DNA of 64,000 nt from positions 1,562,501 to 1,626,500 of the forward strand of contig NZ_CP032418.1 in assembly GCF_003595195.1 (NCBI RefSeq). Reading direction: 5' to 3'. The translations under genes and the position numbers were made by a program. Shown one piece after another: positions 1-8,711 of the stretch. Under the pieces are notes generated by a model. It saw only the letters and a list, made by a program, of their open reading frames with translations. It was not told the DNA's origin and searched no databases. Within the stretch, counting starts at the first letter, position 1; each line of letters starts with the position of its first letter. Source of the DNA: Paenisporosarcina cavernae. Its GTDB lineage: Bacteria; Bacillota; Bacilli; Bacillales_A; Planococcaceae.

Positions 1-230
1 TCTGGTAACCATTCGCCAGTTTTGTCGAATGCTTTTTGTCCAGCTAAAACTTCTTTCCATACAATTGATTTTTCACCATTGTATGCTTTTTCAACAGATG
101 CTTCTAATACACGAGAAGCTGCAGCCCAAATATCTGGACCCGTTCCGTCTCCTTCAATATAAGGAATAATTGCATTATTTGGCACGTTTAATACGCCATT
201 CTCAACTGAAATTTTACCGCCGTTTGTCAT
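1..230 (-). CDS. icd: Isocitrate dehydrogenase (NADP), N-terminal part only
   Basis: TCA-cycle enzyme that oxidatively decarboxylates isocitrate to 2-oxoglutarate in the cytoplasm. Only the first 76 codons are present; the gene runs off the left edge. The translated start reads [12 protein letters not shown] and continues with [14 protein letters not shown], the family's N-terminal nucleotide and substrate-binding region. The ATG at 228-230 is preceded by an AGGAGG Shine-Dalgarno. It lies 58 bp downstream of citZ on the same strand, the conserved citZ-icd(-mdh) order of Bacillales, so the two are probably cotranscribed. NADP specificity is family knowledge; the deciding residues lie outside the window. 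Confidence 0.95.
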   Translation of the reverse strand, partial: MTNGGKISVENGVLNVPNNAIIPYIEGDGTGPDIWAAASRVLEASVEKAYNGEKSIVWKEVLAGQKAFDKTGEWLP

Positions 231-288
231 ATAAATTTCCTCCTAAATACTCGTTCTTTCTTTCAAAAGAAATCAGTTATTTTACAGC

Positions 289-1404
289 TTATCGTTCATT
301 CACGGGAACATATTTTTGCATTCCAGGTCCGATATATTCCGCACGTGGACGGATTAAACGGTTGTTTGCATATTGTTCTAAAATATGAGCTAACCAGCCC
401 GATACGCGAGAAACTGCAAATATTGGTGTGAATAAATCATGATCAATATTTAATGAATGGTACACAGAAGCAGAATAGAAATCTACATTTGGTGGTAAAT
501 TCTTTTGTCCTGTTACGATATCTTCAATTTTAATTGACATCTCATACCATTTTTCTTCTCCACGAAGTGCTGTTAATTTTTTTGACATTTCACGTAAATG
601 CTTAGCACGTGGATCACCTTTACGATATACGCGGTGACCGAAGCCCATAATTTTTTCTTTGTTGTTTAATTTTTCTTGGATGACAGAATCAACGCGATCG
701 ACAGAGCCGATTTCCATTAACATTTTCATTACTTGTTCGTTAGCTCCACCATGTAACGGTCCTTTAAGAGCGCCAATCGCAGCTACAACGCCGGAGTAAA
801 CATCAGATAAAGTAGCTACACAAACACGAGCAGTAAATGTCGAAGCATTTAACTCATGGTCTGCATGTAATACTAGAGCTTTATTGAATGCTTCCACAGC
901 GATGTCTTCTGGCATTTCTCCCGTTAACATATAAAGGAAGTTCGCTGCATAGCTTAAATCCGATTTCGGTTGAATTGGCTCTAAGCCTTTACGAACTCGT
1001 GCAAAAGCGGTAACAAGTGTAGACATTTTTGCTTGAAGCTGAATTGCTTTTAAGTAATTCGCTTCGTCAGACATGTCTTCTGCTTTCTCGTCATATAATC
1101 CAAGCATAGACACCGCAGTGCGAAGTGCTGTCATTGGGTGCACTTTCTCGATTGGATACGTTTTAAAATGAGCTAATACCTCTTCTGGTACAGACATATT
1201 ATCTGCTAATTGTTGTTTTAATTCTGCAAGTTCGTCTGCTTTTGGAAGACGTTGGTGCCATAGTAAATATACTACCTCTTCAAAACTTGCATGATCTGCT
1301 AAATCATCAATATCATACCCTACGTATGTAAGAGTGTCGTCAATAATCGAGCTTATCGCTGATTGAGTAGCGACAATACCCTCAAGACCTTTTGCTGATG
1401 ACAT
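289..1404 (-). CDS. citZ: Citrate synthase
   Basis: Condenses acetyl-CoA and oxaloacetate to citrate, the entry step of the TCA cycle. The 371-residue product matches the length of B. subtilis CitZ. Visible hallmarks are the N-terminal GLEGIVAT, the substrate-binding LHADHELNAST, the segment GPLHGGANE and the C-terminal GFGHRVYR containing the active-site His. I chose the ATG at 1404 because an AAAGGAG Shine-Dalgarno sits about 8 nt upstream and the product then begins MSSAKGLEG; a start 10 codons earlier has no such support. It is first in a citZ-icd unit and diverges from ytvI. A promoter and a cre-like site lie upstream (separate entries), consistent with CcpA control known for this gene. 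Confidence 0.96.
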   Translation of the reverse strand: MSSAKGLEGIVATQSAISSIIDDTLTYVGYDIDDLADHASFEEVVYLLWHQRLPKADELAELKQQLADNMSVPEEVLAHFKTYPIEKVHPMTALRTAVSMLGLYDEKAEDMSDEANYLKAIQLQAKMSTLVTAFARVRKGLEPIQPKSDLSYAANFLYMLTGEMPEDIAVEAFNKALVLHADHELNASTFTARVCVATLSDVYSGVVAAIGALKGPLHGGANEQVMKMLMEIGSVDRVDSVIQEKLNNKEKIMGFGHRVYRKGDPRAKHLREMSKKLTALRGEEKWYEMSIKIEDIVTGQKNLPPNVDFYSASVYHSLNIDHDLFTPIFAVSRVSGWLAHILEQYANNRLIRPRAEYIGPGMQKYVPVNER

Positions 1405-1448
1405 TTGTATCGCTCCTTTTCTAATATTAGCCATTCCTCTACATAAAA

Positions 1449-1478
1449 AAATGCAGACGGAAGGCTCATCTGCTTTTA
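1449..1478 (-). promoter_or_regulatory. Terminator-like hairpin in the citZ leader
   Basis: Read on the minus strand, a GCAGA/TCTGC stem is followed by ATTTTTTT between the predicted citZ promoter and start codon. It could attenuate citZ or be a protein-binding leader structure. In B. subtilis aconitase is reported to bind the citZ 5' leader. The stem is only 5 bp, so this is tentative. Confidence 0.35.
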
Positions 1479-1508
1479 TGAACCGAATATGAAATCACTT
1501 ACATAGCC

Positions 1509-1551
1509 ATTATAATCAATTTTGACTTCTTTGTGAATGAAAACGATTATT
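1509..1551 (-). promoter_or_regulatory. citZ promoter with adjacent cre-like site
   Basis: On the minus strand TTCACA (1532-1537) and TATAAT (1509-1514) are separated by 17 nt, a good sigma-A promoter pointing at citZ. Directly upstream of the -35, TGAAAACGATTATT (1538-1551) matches 12 of 14 positions of the CcpA cre consensus. CcpA itself is encoded at 52-53 kb. The same site would also lie near the start of the divergent ytvI. Confidence 0.6.
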
Positions 1552-1571
1552 TTTAACTAATTTGCTGAAGG

Positions 1572-2528
1572 ATGTCGTATTTGTTTCAAAAAATAGAGTG
1601 GAAAAAAATGATTCTTATCCTGCTAATTATCGGTATAGCATTTCATGCTATGCCTTTAACTGCAGGAATTATCGTAGCATACTTTTTATCTCCAATAAGC
1701 CTTTTTTTAACGAACAGGCTAAAAATACCCCGAATTTTTTCCACATTACTGACGCTGTTTCTTTTTTGTCTTATTGCAGCTGCATCGGCGAGCATTTTTT
1801 TAACACTTACATGGTTGCAAATTAAGGACACCATTTATCTATTACAACAAGGTACTTTGCTAGACTCTCCTACCTCTAACCAAATTCTTTCTGCTCTAGA
1901 TCGACAACTCATTCTTTACATGGAAAAAATCCAAACAACTATTCCATCTATTTTATCTGAAATTCCCACTAAATTTTTCGAATTCGTTTTATTTTGTTTT
2001 GCTTTGTTTTTTTCGCTATATGAATCTTTCCGTAATCGTTACTGGATATTTGATTTCTTTCCACGAAAAATAAAAAAAGAAGCACTTTTCTTCTTTCAGA
2101 AAAGCACATCCTTACTTACTATTTTTGTAAAAATTGAAACTCAACTCTTACTAGTTACTTTTGTCGTTTTATCGACAGGCTTCCTGATCATCGGTTTCCA
2201 TTCACCCTTACAAGCTTCGAGTCTAATAACGCTTGCAGATTTAATCCCCTTTATAGGGACAGGCATGATTCTTTTCCCCATGATTGTTTATTTCATTCTG
2301 ATCGACAGTAAGATGATTGCAATCTATTTAACTTGCCTATACTGCATTCTCATCATCATCCGACAACTTCTGGAAAATTATTTGTGGGCAAACTCTGTTC
2401 ATACAAGACCTATCATTACATTTTTTATCGGAGCTGCATCCATCATCTTCTTTGGCATATATGGTCTTATTTTAAGCCCAATTTTTCTCGCTACTTACTA
2501 TCACTTTACATCCAATAATGAAAGATGA
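1572..2528 (+). CDS. ytvI: AI-2E family membrane permease, YtvI-like
   Basis: Polytopic membrane protein of the AI-2E/PerM (UPF0118) family. The 318 residues alternate long hydrophobic stretches (for example residues 12-60, 130-150 and 185-300) with few charged loops. The conserved segment DLIPFIGTGMILFP near residue 225 is typical of the family's C-terminal half. The transported substrate is unknown for this subgroup. Position next to citZ and facing fxsA matches B. subtilis ytvI. The ATG at 1572 abuts its GAAGG Shine-Dalgarno, so the TTG at 1581, 9 nt from that motif, is a plausible true start. Its 3' end faces fxsA across a shared hairpin region. Confidence 0.8.
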   Translation: MSYLFQKIEWKKMILILLIIGIAFHAMPLTAGIIVAYFLSPISLFLTNRLKIPRIFSTLLTLFLFCLIAAASASIFLTLTWLQIKDTIYLLQQGTLLDSPTSNQILSALDRQLILYMEKIQTTIPSILSEIPTKFFEFVLFCFALFFSLYESFRNRYWIFDFFPRKIKKEALFFFQKSTSLLTIFVKIETQLLLVTFVVLSTGFLIIGFHSPLQASSLITLADLIPFIGTGMILFPMIVYFILIDSKMIAIYLTCLYCILIIIRQLLENYLWANSVHTRPIITFFIGAASIIFFGIYGLILSPIFLATYYHFTSNNER

Positions 2529-2569
2529 AGCTCTGTGAATGAATATCTATACAAATTTCTTAGCATGAA

Positions 2570-2713
2570 ATTGTTTCAAAAACAATTGGAGATAGACGTA
2601 AAAGTCTCATCAAATCAAGCGTTTCTCTAAATAATAGAGAAAAATCCGAACCCATTCGATCACTAAAATAATGTATCGAATGATTGTTCGGATTTCGACC
2701 TTTTGAAACAATT
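2570..2713. terminator. Nested inverted repeats between convergent ytvI and fxsA
   Basis: A 13-bp outer arm AATTGTTTCAAAA (2570-2582) pairs with TTTTGAAACAATT (2701-2713). Inside lie a small stem TTTCTCT/AGAGAAA and an imperfect hairpin AAATCCGAAC...GTTCGGATTT (2642-2695). The outer left arm is also a local palindrome. The location between two gene ends suggests a bidirectional terminator, although neither side has a strong U-run. Confidence 0.55.
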
Positions 2714-2736
2714 ATATCTCTTTTACTAAAAACGTT

Positions 2737-3126
2737 CTAAGGACGCATGACAATAATTTGTCCATTTTTCATTTTCTTTTTGATCCAACGATATATAAGT
2801 GGCTTTATCATATTCCTTGTTGGAGAAAACAGGAGAAAAAAACCAAATAAGTCGGTAATTAACCCAGGCGCTAGAAGCATGATTCCGCCAGCAAATACAC
2901 ATAACCCGTCTATGACAGCATCGCCTGGTGCTTCCATCCGTTTAAACTGCAACTGAATATCTCGAAATGCTTTTAACCCTTGCTTTTTAGCAAAGTACGC
3001 ACCAAGTACACCTGTTAGTAGAATGATGAGCAGCGTTTGCATGATTCCAACGTTAGAACCAACCCACATTAGTAAGGCTAGTTCAAGCGCTGGGAGCACA
3101 ATTATTGCGAGTAGTAATGCTTTCAT
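2737..3126 (-). CDS. fxsA: FxsA family membrane protein
   Basis: Small inner-membrane protein of the FxsA family, whose E. coli founder relieves phage T7 exclusion when overproduced; its normal role is not known. The 129 residues hold an N-terminal hydrophobic segment with LPALELALLMWVGS, a second one (TLLIILLTGVLGAYFAKKQG) and a third around residues 75-100 with GGIMLLAPGLITDLFG, the family signature. The C-terminus is basic and presumably cytoplasmic. It lies 18 bp downstream of pyk, so it is probably the last gene of the pfkA-pyk-fxsA transcript, as in other Bacillales. Confidence 0.9.
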   Translation of the reverse strand: MKALLLAIIVLPALELALLMWVGSNVGIMQTLLIILLTGVLGAYFAKKQGLKAFRDIQLQFKRMEAPGDAVIDGLCVFAGGIMLLAPGLITDLFGFFLLFSPTRNMIKPLIYRWIKKKMKNGQIIVMRP

Positions 3127-3144
3127 ACATGCCCCTCCTTGTGA

Positions 3145-4905
3145 TTATAGTACGCTAGCGTGACCCTTATAGATGACTCCTGTTTCTGCATCCATGGTAA
3201 TATCATCACCGTTTACAAGAAGATTCGTTGCGTTATTTACTCCAACAATTACAGGTATTCCTAAACTTAGTCCAACGACAGCCGCATGACTAGTAAGTCC
3301 ACCTTCTTCTGTTATTAGACCTGCACAACCTTCTATTGCTGGCATCATTTCACGATCGGAACCAATGGTCACAATGATCTTTCCTTTTGCTTCTTCGGCG
3401 CTAATTTCACTTGCATTGCGAATGACTACTGCTTCACCATAAGCGACATCTTTTCCAATTCCCTGTCCTTTTGACACAACGTCACCAATGAGATGTACTT
3501 TCATCAAATTCGTTGTACCCGCTTCACCTACAGGTACCCCTGCTGTTATTACGACTAAATCTCCATGATCGACATACCCGTGTTCAATACTTTCATCAAC
3601 CGAACGTTCTAGCACTTCATCTGTAGAGTATACTTTTTTTCCTACAATAGGATAGACACCCCAAACAAGTGTGAGTTTTCTTGAAGGTCTTTCAGAAGAT
3701 GTCACAGCAATAACAGGCGAATTTTGACGATATTTTGAGATCATTCGTGCCGTATGTCCACTCTCCGTTGGAGCGATGACTGCTTTAACATTTAAATTAA
3801 TTGCGGTATGCGCAACAGCTTGGCCAATTGCTTCTGTCATGTTGACTCCGCGACTTTTACTTTTTGCTGACACTAATGCACGATAATCAATCGCTTTTTC
3901 TGTCCGAATGGCAATCTTATCCATCGTTTCAACCGATTCCACAGGATAAATTCCGGCAGCTGTTTCTCCAGAAAGCATAATGGCATCTGTTCCGTCTAAA
4001 ATAGCATTTGCAACGTCACTTGCTTCTGCTCTCGTTGGTCTAGGATTACGTTGCATGGAGTCCAACATTTGAGTCGCTGTGATGACTGGCTTCCCGGCAA
4101 AATTACACTTCGCAATTAATTCTTTTTGTACTAACGGTACTTCTTCAGCAGGGATTTCCACACCTAAATCACCTCGTGCTACCATTAAACCATCCGCTAC
4201 TTGTAGAATCTCATCAATATTATCGACGCCTTCTTGGTTTTCTATTTTAGGGATAATTTGAATAGAGGAACCGTCATTTTTCTCTAACAATTCACGAATT
4301 TCCATGACGTCTTTCGCCCGACGCACAAAAGATGCAGCAATGAAATCGACATCTTGTTCAATTCCAAATAAAATATCGTTGGCGTCTTTTTCTGTCATAC
4401 CGGGTAGCTGTACGGAAACGCCTGGAACATTGACACCTTTTTTATTTTTCAACACGCCTGCATTTAAAACATTCGTATGAATAAGCCCTTTTTCTGCTTC
4501 GATAGAAGTTACACGTAGTTCAATTAAGCCATCGTCTAATAAAATAATGGAACCTTCTTTTACATCCTCGATTAATTTGTCGTAGGAAATCGAAAACATC
4601 TTGTTAGTTCCAAGTACTTCAGTCATGGAAATTGCAATCGATTGTCCATCTACTAACTCGATTGCATCGTTTTCCATATTATGTGTACGAATTTCTGGTC
4701 CTTTTGTGTCAAGAAGGATTCCAACCACTTTTCCTGTTTTAGCTGCAACTTCTCGTATACGCTTGATACGCTCTAAATGTTCTTCATGAGAACCGTGAGA
4801 AAAATTCAATCTCGCGACATTCATGCCACTTTCGATTAACTGTTCTAGAACCTCTAGGGATTCACTTGCAGGGCCAATTGTACAAACTATTTTCGTTTTT
4901 CTCAT
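3145..4905 (-). CDS. pyk: Pyruvate kinase with C-terminal PEP-utiliser domain
   Basis: Final glycolytic kinase: phosphoenolpyruvate plus ADP to pyruvate plus ATP. The 586 residues exceed the usual 470 because a PEP-utilising-enzyme mobile domain is appended, as in Bacillus and Geobacillus. Order: barrel domain with [10 protein letters not shown] at the N-terminus, [10 protein letters not shown], the catalytic-region segment [13 protein letters not shown] and [24 protein letters not shown]-terminal kinase domain; then the extra domain with [20 protein letters not shown] near residues 540-560. The extra domain's TSHAA keeps the His that is phosphorylated in PEP synthase relatives. It lies 18 bp downstream of pfkA with no terminator, so the two are an operon. 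Confidence 0.97.
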   Translation of the reverse strand: MRKTKIVCTIGPASESLEVLEQLIESGMNVARLNFSHGSHEEHLERIKRIREVAAKTGKVVGILLDTKGPEIRTHNMENDAIELVDGQSIAISMTEVLGTNKMFSISYDKLIEDVKEGSIILLDDGLIELRVTSIEAEKGLIHTNVLNAGVLKNKKGVNVPGVSVQLPGMTEKDANDILFGIEQDVDFIAASFVRRAKDVMEIRELLEKNDGSSIQIIPKIENQEGVDNIDEILQVADGLMVARGDLGVEIPAEEVPLVQKELIAKCNFAGKPVITATQMLDSMQRNPRPTRAEASDVANAILDGTDAIMLSGETAAGIYPVESVETMDKIAIRTEKAIDYRALVSAKSKSRGVNMTEAIGQAVAHTAINLNVKAVIAPTESGHTARMISKYRQNSPVIAVTSSERPSRKLTLVWGVYPIVGKKVYSTDEVLERSVDESIEHGYVDHGDLVVITAGVPVGEAGTTNLMKVHLIGDVVSKGQGIGKDVAYGEAVVIRNASEISAEEAKGKIIVTIGSDREMMPAIEGCAGLITEEGGLTSHAAVVGLSLGIPVIVGVNNATNLLVNGDDITMDAETGVIYKGHASVL

Positions 4906-4923
4906 TTACATGTCATCTCCGTT

Positions 4924-5886
<963 letters not shown>

Positions 5887-5907
5887 TCAGACCTCCATCA
5901 AGCTTTC

Positions 5908-5936
5908 ATCCTATATTGAGACTACCACGTTTTCAA
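5908..5936 (-). promoter_or_regulatory. Candidate pfkA-pyk promoter
   Basis: Minus-strand TTGAAA (5931-5936) and TAGGAT (5908-5913), 17 nt apart, lie about 25-50 nt upstream of the pfkA ATG and just past the accA terminator. The -35 is good and the -10 only fair. Confidence 0.45.
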
Positions 5937-5948
5937 CAGAAATGGCAG

Positions 5949-5975
5949 AAAAAAAGGATGCTTTGTGGGCATCCT
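5949..5975 (-). terminator. Rho-independent terminator of accA
   Basis: Minus strand: AGGATGC, a 7-nt loop, GCATCCT, then seven T. It overlaps the accA stop codon and separates the gntR-accD-accA unit from pfkA-pyk. Confidence 0.85.
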
Positions 5976-6927
5976 ATTCGGCAAATTGACCAATAGCGGC
6001 GAATTTTCTATATCGATCCTCTACAAGTTGGTCTGGTGTCATTTTTTGCAATTCATTTAACGAATCTAGCAAGGCTTGTTGGAGATACTCGATTTGTTTA
6101 TCTAGTTCGCGATGTGCTCCACCTAAAACTTCTGGAACAATCACATCGACGATTTTCATTTCCAATAAATCAGGAGCTGTAATTTTCATCGCTTCTGCAG
6201 CAGTCTTTGCCAATGCTGCATCTTTCCAAAGGATGGATGCTGCACCTTCTGGGGAAATAACCGAGTAAGTCGAGTTTTCAAGCATTAAAATTCGATTCGC
6301 TAAGCCAAGTGCTAGTGCTCCACCAGACCCACCTTCGCCGATTACGACACTTATTGTTGGAACTTTTAATCCTGCCATCTCAACTAAATTACGTGCGATC
6401 GCTTCGCTTTGACCACGTTCTTCTGCTGCTTTTCCAGGATAAGCACCTTTCGTATCAATAAAACAAATGATTGGTCGACCAAATTTCTCCGCTTGTTTCA
6501 TTAAACGCAACGCTTTACGATAGCCCTCTGGATGAGGCATACCAAAATTTCGGCGAATATTCTCTTTTGTATCTTTTCCTCTTTGATGCCCAATCACCGT
6601 AACCGCTTGGCCATTAAATGAAGCAATTCCACTCACGATCGCAGCATCATCTCCGTATGTCCGATCACCATGTAATTCTATAAAATCCGTCATCATGCCA
6701 TGGATATAATCGAGTGAGGTTGGACGGTCTGCATGACGGGCAATTTGTACACGATCCCACGGTTGAATATTGTCATAAATATCATTTTCAAGTTTGACTA
6801 ACCGCTGCTCTAGGTTCTCGATTTCATTCGTTAAATCCACGTCTGAAGTTGTCGTAAATTCGCGCAACTCAGCGATTTTATCTCGTAATTGCACCACTGG
6901 TTCTTCGAAAGGTAACGTTTTAACCAT
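5974..6927 (-). CDS. accA: Acetyl-CoA carboxylase carboxyltransferase subunit alpha
   Basis: Alpha half of the carboxyltransferase that moves CO2 from biotin-BCCP to acetyl-CoA to give malonyl-CoA, the first step of fatty-acid synthesis. The 317 residues begin with a helical region and continue into the crotonase-like fold. Visible are [32 protein letters not shown] and the oxyanion-forming [12 protein letters not shown]. The start ATG has a GGAGG Shine-Dalgarno about 9 nt upstream and overlaps the end of accD by 8 nt, indicating translational coupling of the two subunits of the A2B2 complex. Confidence 0.97.
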   Translation of the reverse strand: MVKTLPFEEPVVQLRDKIAELREFTTTSDVDLTNEIENLEQRLVKLENDIYDNIQPWDRVQIARHADRPTSLDYIHGMMTDFIELHGDRTYGDDAAIVSGIASFNGQAVTVIGHQRGKDTKENIRRNFGMPHPEGYRKALRLMKQAEKFGRPIICFIDTKGAYPGKAAEERGQSEAIARNLVEMAGLKVPTISVVIGEGGSGGALALGLANRILMLENSTYSVISPEGAASILWKDAALAKTAAEAMKITAPDLLEMKIVDVIVPEVLGGAHRELDKQIEYLQQALLDSLNELQKMTPDQLVEDRYRKFAAIGQFAE

Positions 6928-7789
6928 TGTTTTTGCCTCCGTTCGTGTGCAGTTTAATAATTGTCGATACAGTGCGACGCATGTCTTTACGATGAACCAC
7001 TTGATCTATCTGACCATGTTCAAGCAAAAATTCTGCTGTTTGAAAATTTTCCGGAAGCTTTTCCCTTACCGTTTGTTCAATCACACGTCTACCTGCAAAT
7101 CCAATGAGTGCTTTAGGTTCTGCTAAATTTATATCTCCCACGGATGCAAAACTTGCAGAAACACCACCCGTAGTTGGGTGCGTGAGTATCGAAACAAACA
7201 AAAGTCCGTGTTCGCTATGTCGCTTAAGGGCTACGCTCGTTTTTGCCATTTGCATTAAGGATAATACACCCTCTTGCATACGTGCTCCGCCGCTTGCCGT
7301 GAAAATGACAAATGGTAATTTGTGTTCCGTAGCATATTCAATTGCTCGTGTAATTTTTTCCCCAACTACAGAGCCCATTGAACCCATACGAAAGTGAGAA
7401 TCCATGATTGCAATAGCAATTTCATTTCCTCCAAGCTTTCCTTTACCAGTTAAGACTGCTTCGTTTAATCCTGTTCTTTTTGCATCGGCATTTACTTTTT
7501 CGGTGTATCCGGGAAAATGAAGTGGATTTTCCGTTTGTAAATGATCATCCATACTTTCAAATGTGTCATCATCTAAGAAAATTTCCACTCGTTCTCTCGC
7601 AGTCATTTTAAAATGGTGATCACACGATGGACATACCATCTTATTTTCTTGGACATCTTTCGTTAACGTAATACTCTTACATGCAGGACATTTGGTCATA
7701 ATTCCTTCAGGTACATCATTAACAGCACCTTTAGATTCTGGTTTCGCAATATGTGTTTTGTTTTTCGCAAAAAGTTCTCGAATTTTCAT
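6920..7789 (-). CDS. accD: Acetyl-CoA carboxylase carboxyltransferase subunit beta
   Basis: Beta subunit of the acetyl-CoA carboxyltransferase. The 289 residues carry an N-terminal four-cysteine zinc ribbon (CPAC near residue 34 and CPSC about 20 residues later), used for binding nucleic acid and for activity in AccD. The carboxyltransferase fold follows, with [12 protein letters not shown] and GGVSASFAS. It overlaps gntR upstream by 4 nt (ATGA) and accA downstream by 8 nt, so regulator and both subunits are translated from one message. This places malonyl-CoA synthesis under direct control of the neighbouring GntR-family protein. Confidence 0.97.
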   Translation of the reverse strand: MKIRELFAKNKTHIAKPESKGAVNDVPEGIMTKCPACKSITLTKDVQENKMVCPSCDHHFKMTARERVEIFLDDDTFESMDDHLQTENPLHFPGYTEKVNADAKRTGLNEAVLTGKGKLGGNEIAIAIMDSHFRMGSMGSVVGEKITRAIEYATEHKLPFVIFTASGGARMQEGVLSLMQMAKTSVALKRHSEHGLLFVSILTHPTTGGVSASFASVGDINLAEPKALIGFAGRRVIEQTVREKLPENFQTAEFLLEHGQIDQVVHRKDMRRTVSTIIKLHTNGGKNNG

Positions 7790-8430
7790 CGTTTGACATC
7801 CTTTTCATATAGTTTCATCCAAGTACTGTATGCATCCAGTGCATGTTCCTTGTGACCTTGAATAAGTTCGATCAAAAAGCTGTTAATTGCCTCTTTTTCT
7901 TTCAAAGAGGCATCATGGTCGTACGGTTTATTCGAAAAATGATGCAGAAGAATCCACATTTTTAATGCGAGTCGATTTTCAGCTAACACAAGTATTTCCC
8001 TCATGAACGATTCGATTAAAAAAGATTCGTCTTGTTCTAGCTTTAGAAGTAGACCTTTCCATATAGGTAATGCTAGTACACTTTCGTTGTCCACGATAAT
8101 AGAAATTGCTTCTTTTTCAAGAATTTGTCTCGTAATATGTACATCTTTGATGGATTGTTTGTCTTGTAATATAAACGTTGCTAAAACCTCTACTAATTGA
8201 TGCTTCCGAAAATCTGTTAAAAAAGTGCCTTCCCCACGTCTCGTTTCGATTAAACCTAACAATTCCAAACTTCTTAGAGCTTCTCGAACGGAAGACCGTC
8301 CAACGCCAAGTCGCTCACTTAATTCTCTTTCAGATGGAAGTTTGTCGCCTGTTTTTAAATTTTCAGCCGTAATTAATTCTCGTAAAGAACGAACAATCGA
8401 TAAAAACCCTTTTTGTGAGACTGTCGTCAC
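7786..8430 (-). CDS. GntR/FadR-family regulator in front of accDA
   Basis: Cytoplasmic transcription factor. Residues 8-75 are a GntR winged helix: [34 protein letters not shown] and [13 protein letters not shown]. The remaining 140 residues are all-helical as in the FCD class, but the His and Asp metal ligands cannot be assigned confidently. The gene starts with GTG (AGGTG about 8 nt upstream) and overlaps accD by ATGA. A perfect palindrome, AGTGGTCTGACCACT, lies 35-49 nt upstream. By analogy with FadR-type regulators it probably represses itself and accDA in response to a CoA thioester or fatty-acid signal; the ligand is unknown. B. subtilis has no such gene here. Confidence 0.85.
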   Translation of the reverse strand: MTTVSQKGFLSIVRSLRELITAENLKTGDKLPSERELSERLGVGRSSVREALRSLELLGLIETRRGEGTFLTDFRKHQLVEVLATFILQDKQSIKDVHITRQILEKEAISIIVDNESVLALPIWKGLLLKLEQDESFLIESFMREILVLAENRLALKMWILLHHFSNKPYDHDASLKEKEAINSFLIELIQGHKEHALDAYSTWMKLYEKDVKR

Positions 8431-8464
8431 AAAAGCACCTACTTATAATTTCCATATTTTACAA

Positions 8465-8479
8465 AGTGGTCTGACCACT
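8465..8479. promoter_or_regulatory. Candidate operator of the gntR-accD-accA operon
   Basis: AGTGGTC-T-GACCACT is a perfect 15-bp palindrome whose TGGTCTGACCA core matches the binding-site style of FadR-subfamily GntR proteins. It overlaps a possible -35 (minus-strand TTGAGT) and the spacer before an AAATAT or TAAAAT -10. Binding there would block transcription of the regulator and accDA. Confidence 0.7.
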
Positions 8480-8663
8480 CAATAGTTTTATAGTAACGAA
8501 TTTAAAGAAAGCGTGCAAGTGAAGATATAGAGAGATTTTGTCGAATAAAATGTGAATAGGAAGTGAGGACGAAGATTTCTTGCAGTACGTTTCTATATTC
8601 TTTTGAACATTAAGTTGCAGAGAAAAATGCCACCAACTATTTAAGAACTTCATTCGATGTACT

Positions 8664-8701
8664 AAAAAACCGCATTCTCATGACAGTATGAGAATGCGGT
8701 T
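8664..8701 (-). terminator. Terminator of dnaE
   Basis: Minus strand: a 13-bp perfect stem AACCGCATTCTCA/TGAGAATGCGGTT with an 8-nt loop runs into six T, starting 11 nt after the dnaE stop. Confidence 0.9.
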
Positions 8702-8711
8702 CGTTATTTTA

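Noticed and set aside
3145-4905. pyk fused to an unusual extra domain
   Set aside because: The PEP-utiliser C-terminal domain is normal in Bacillus and Geobacillus pyruvate kinases.
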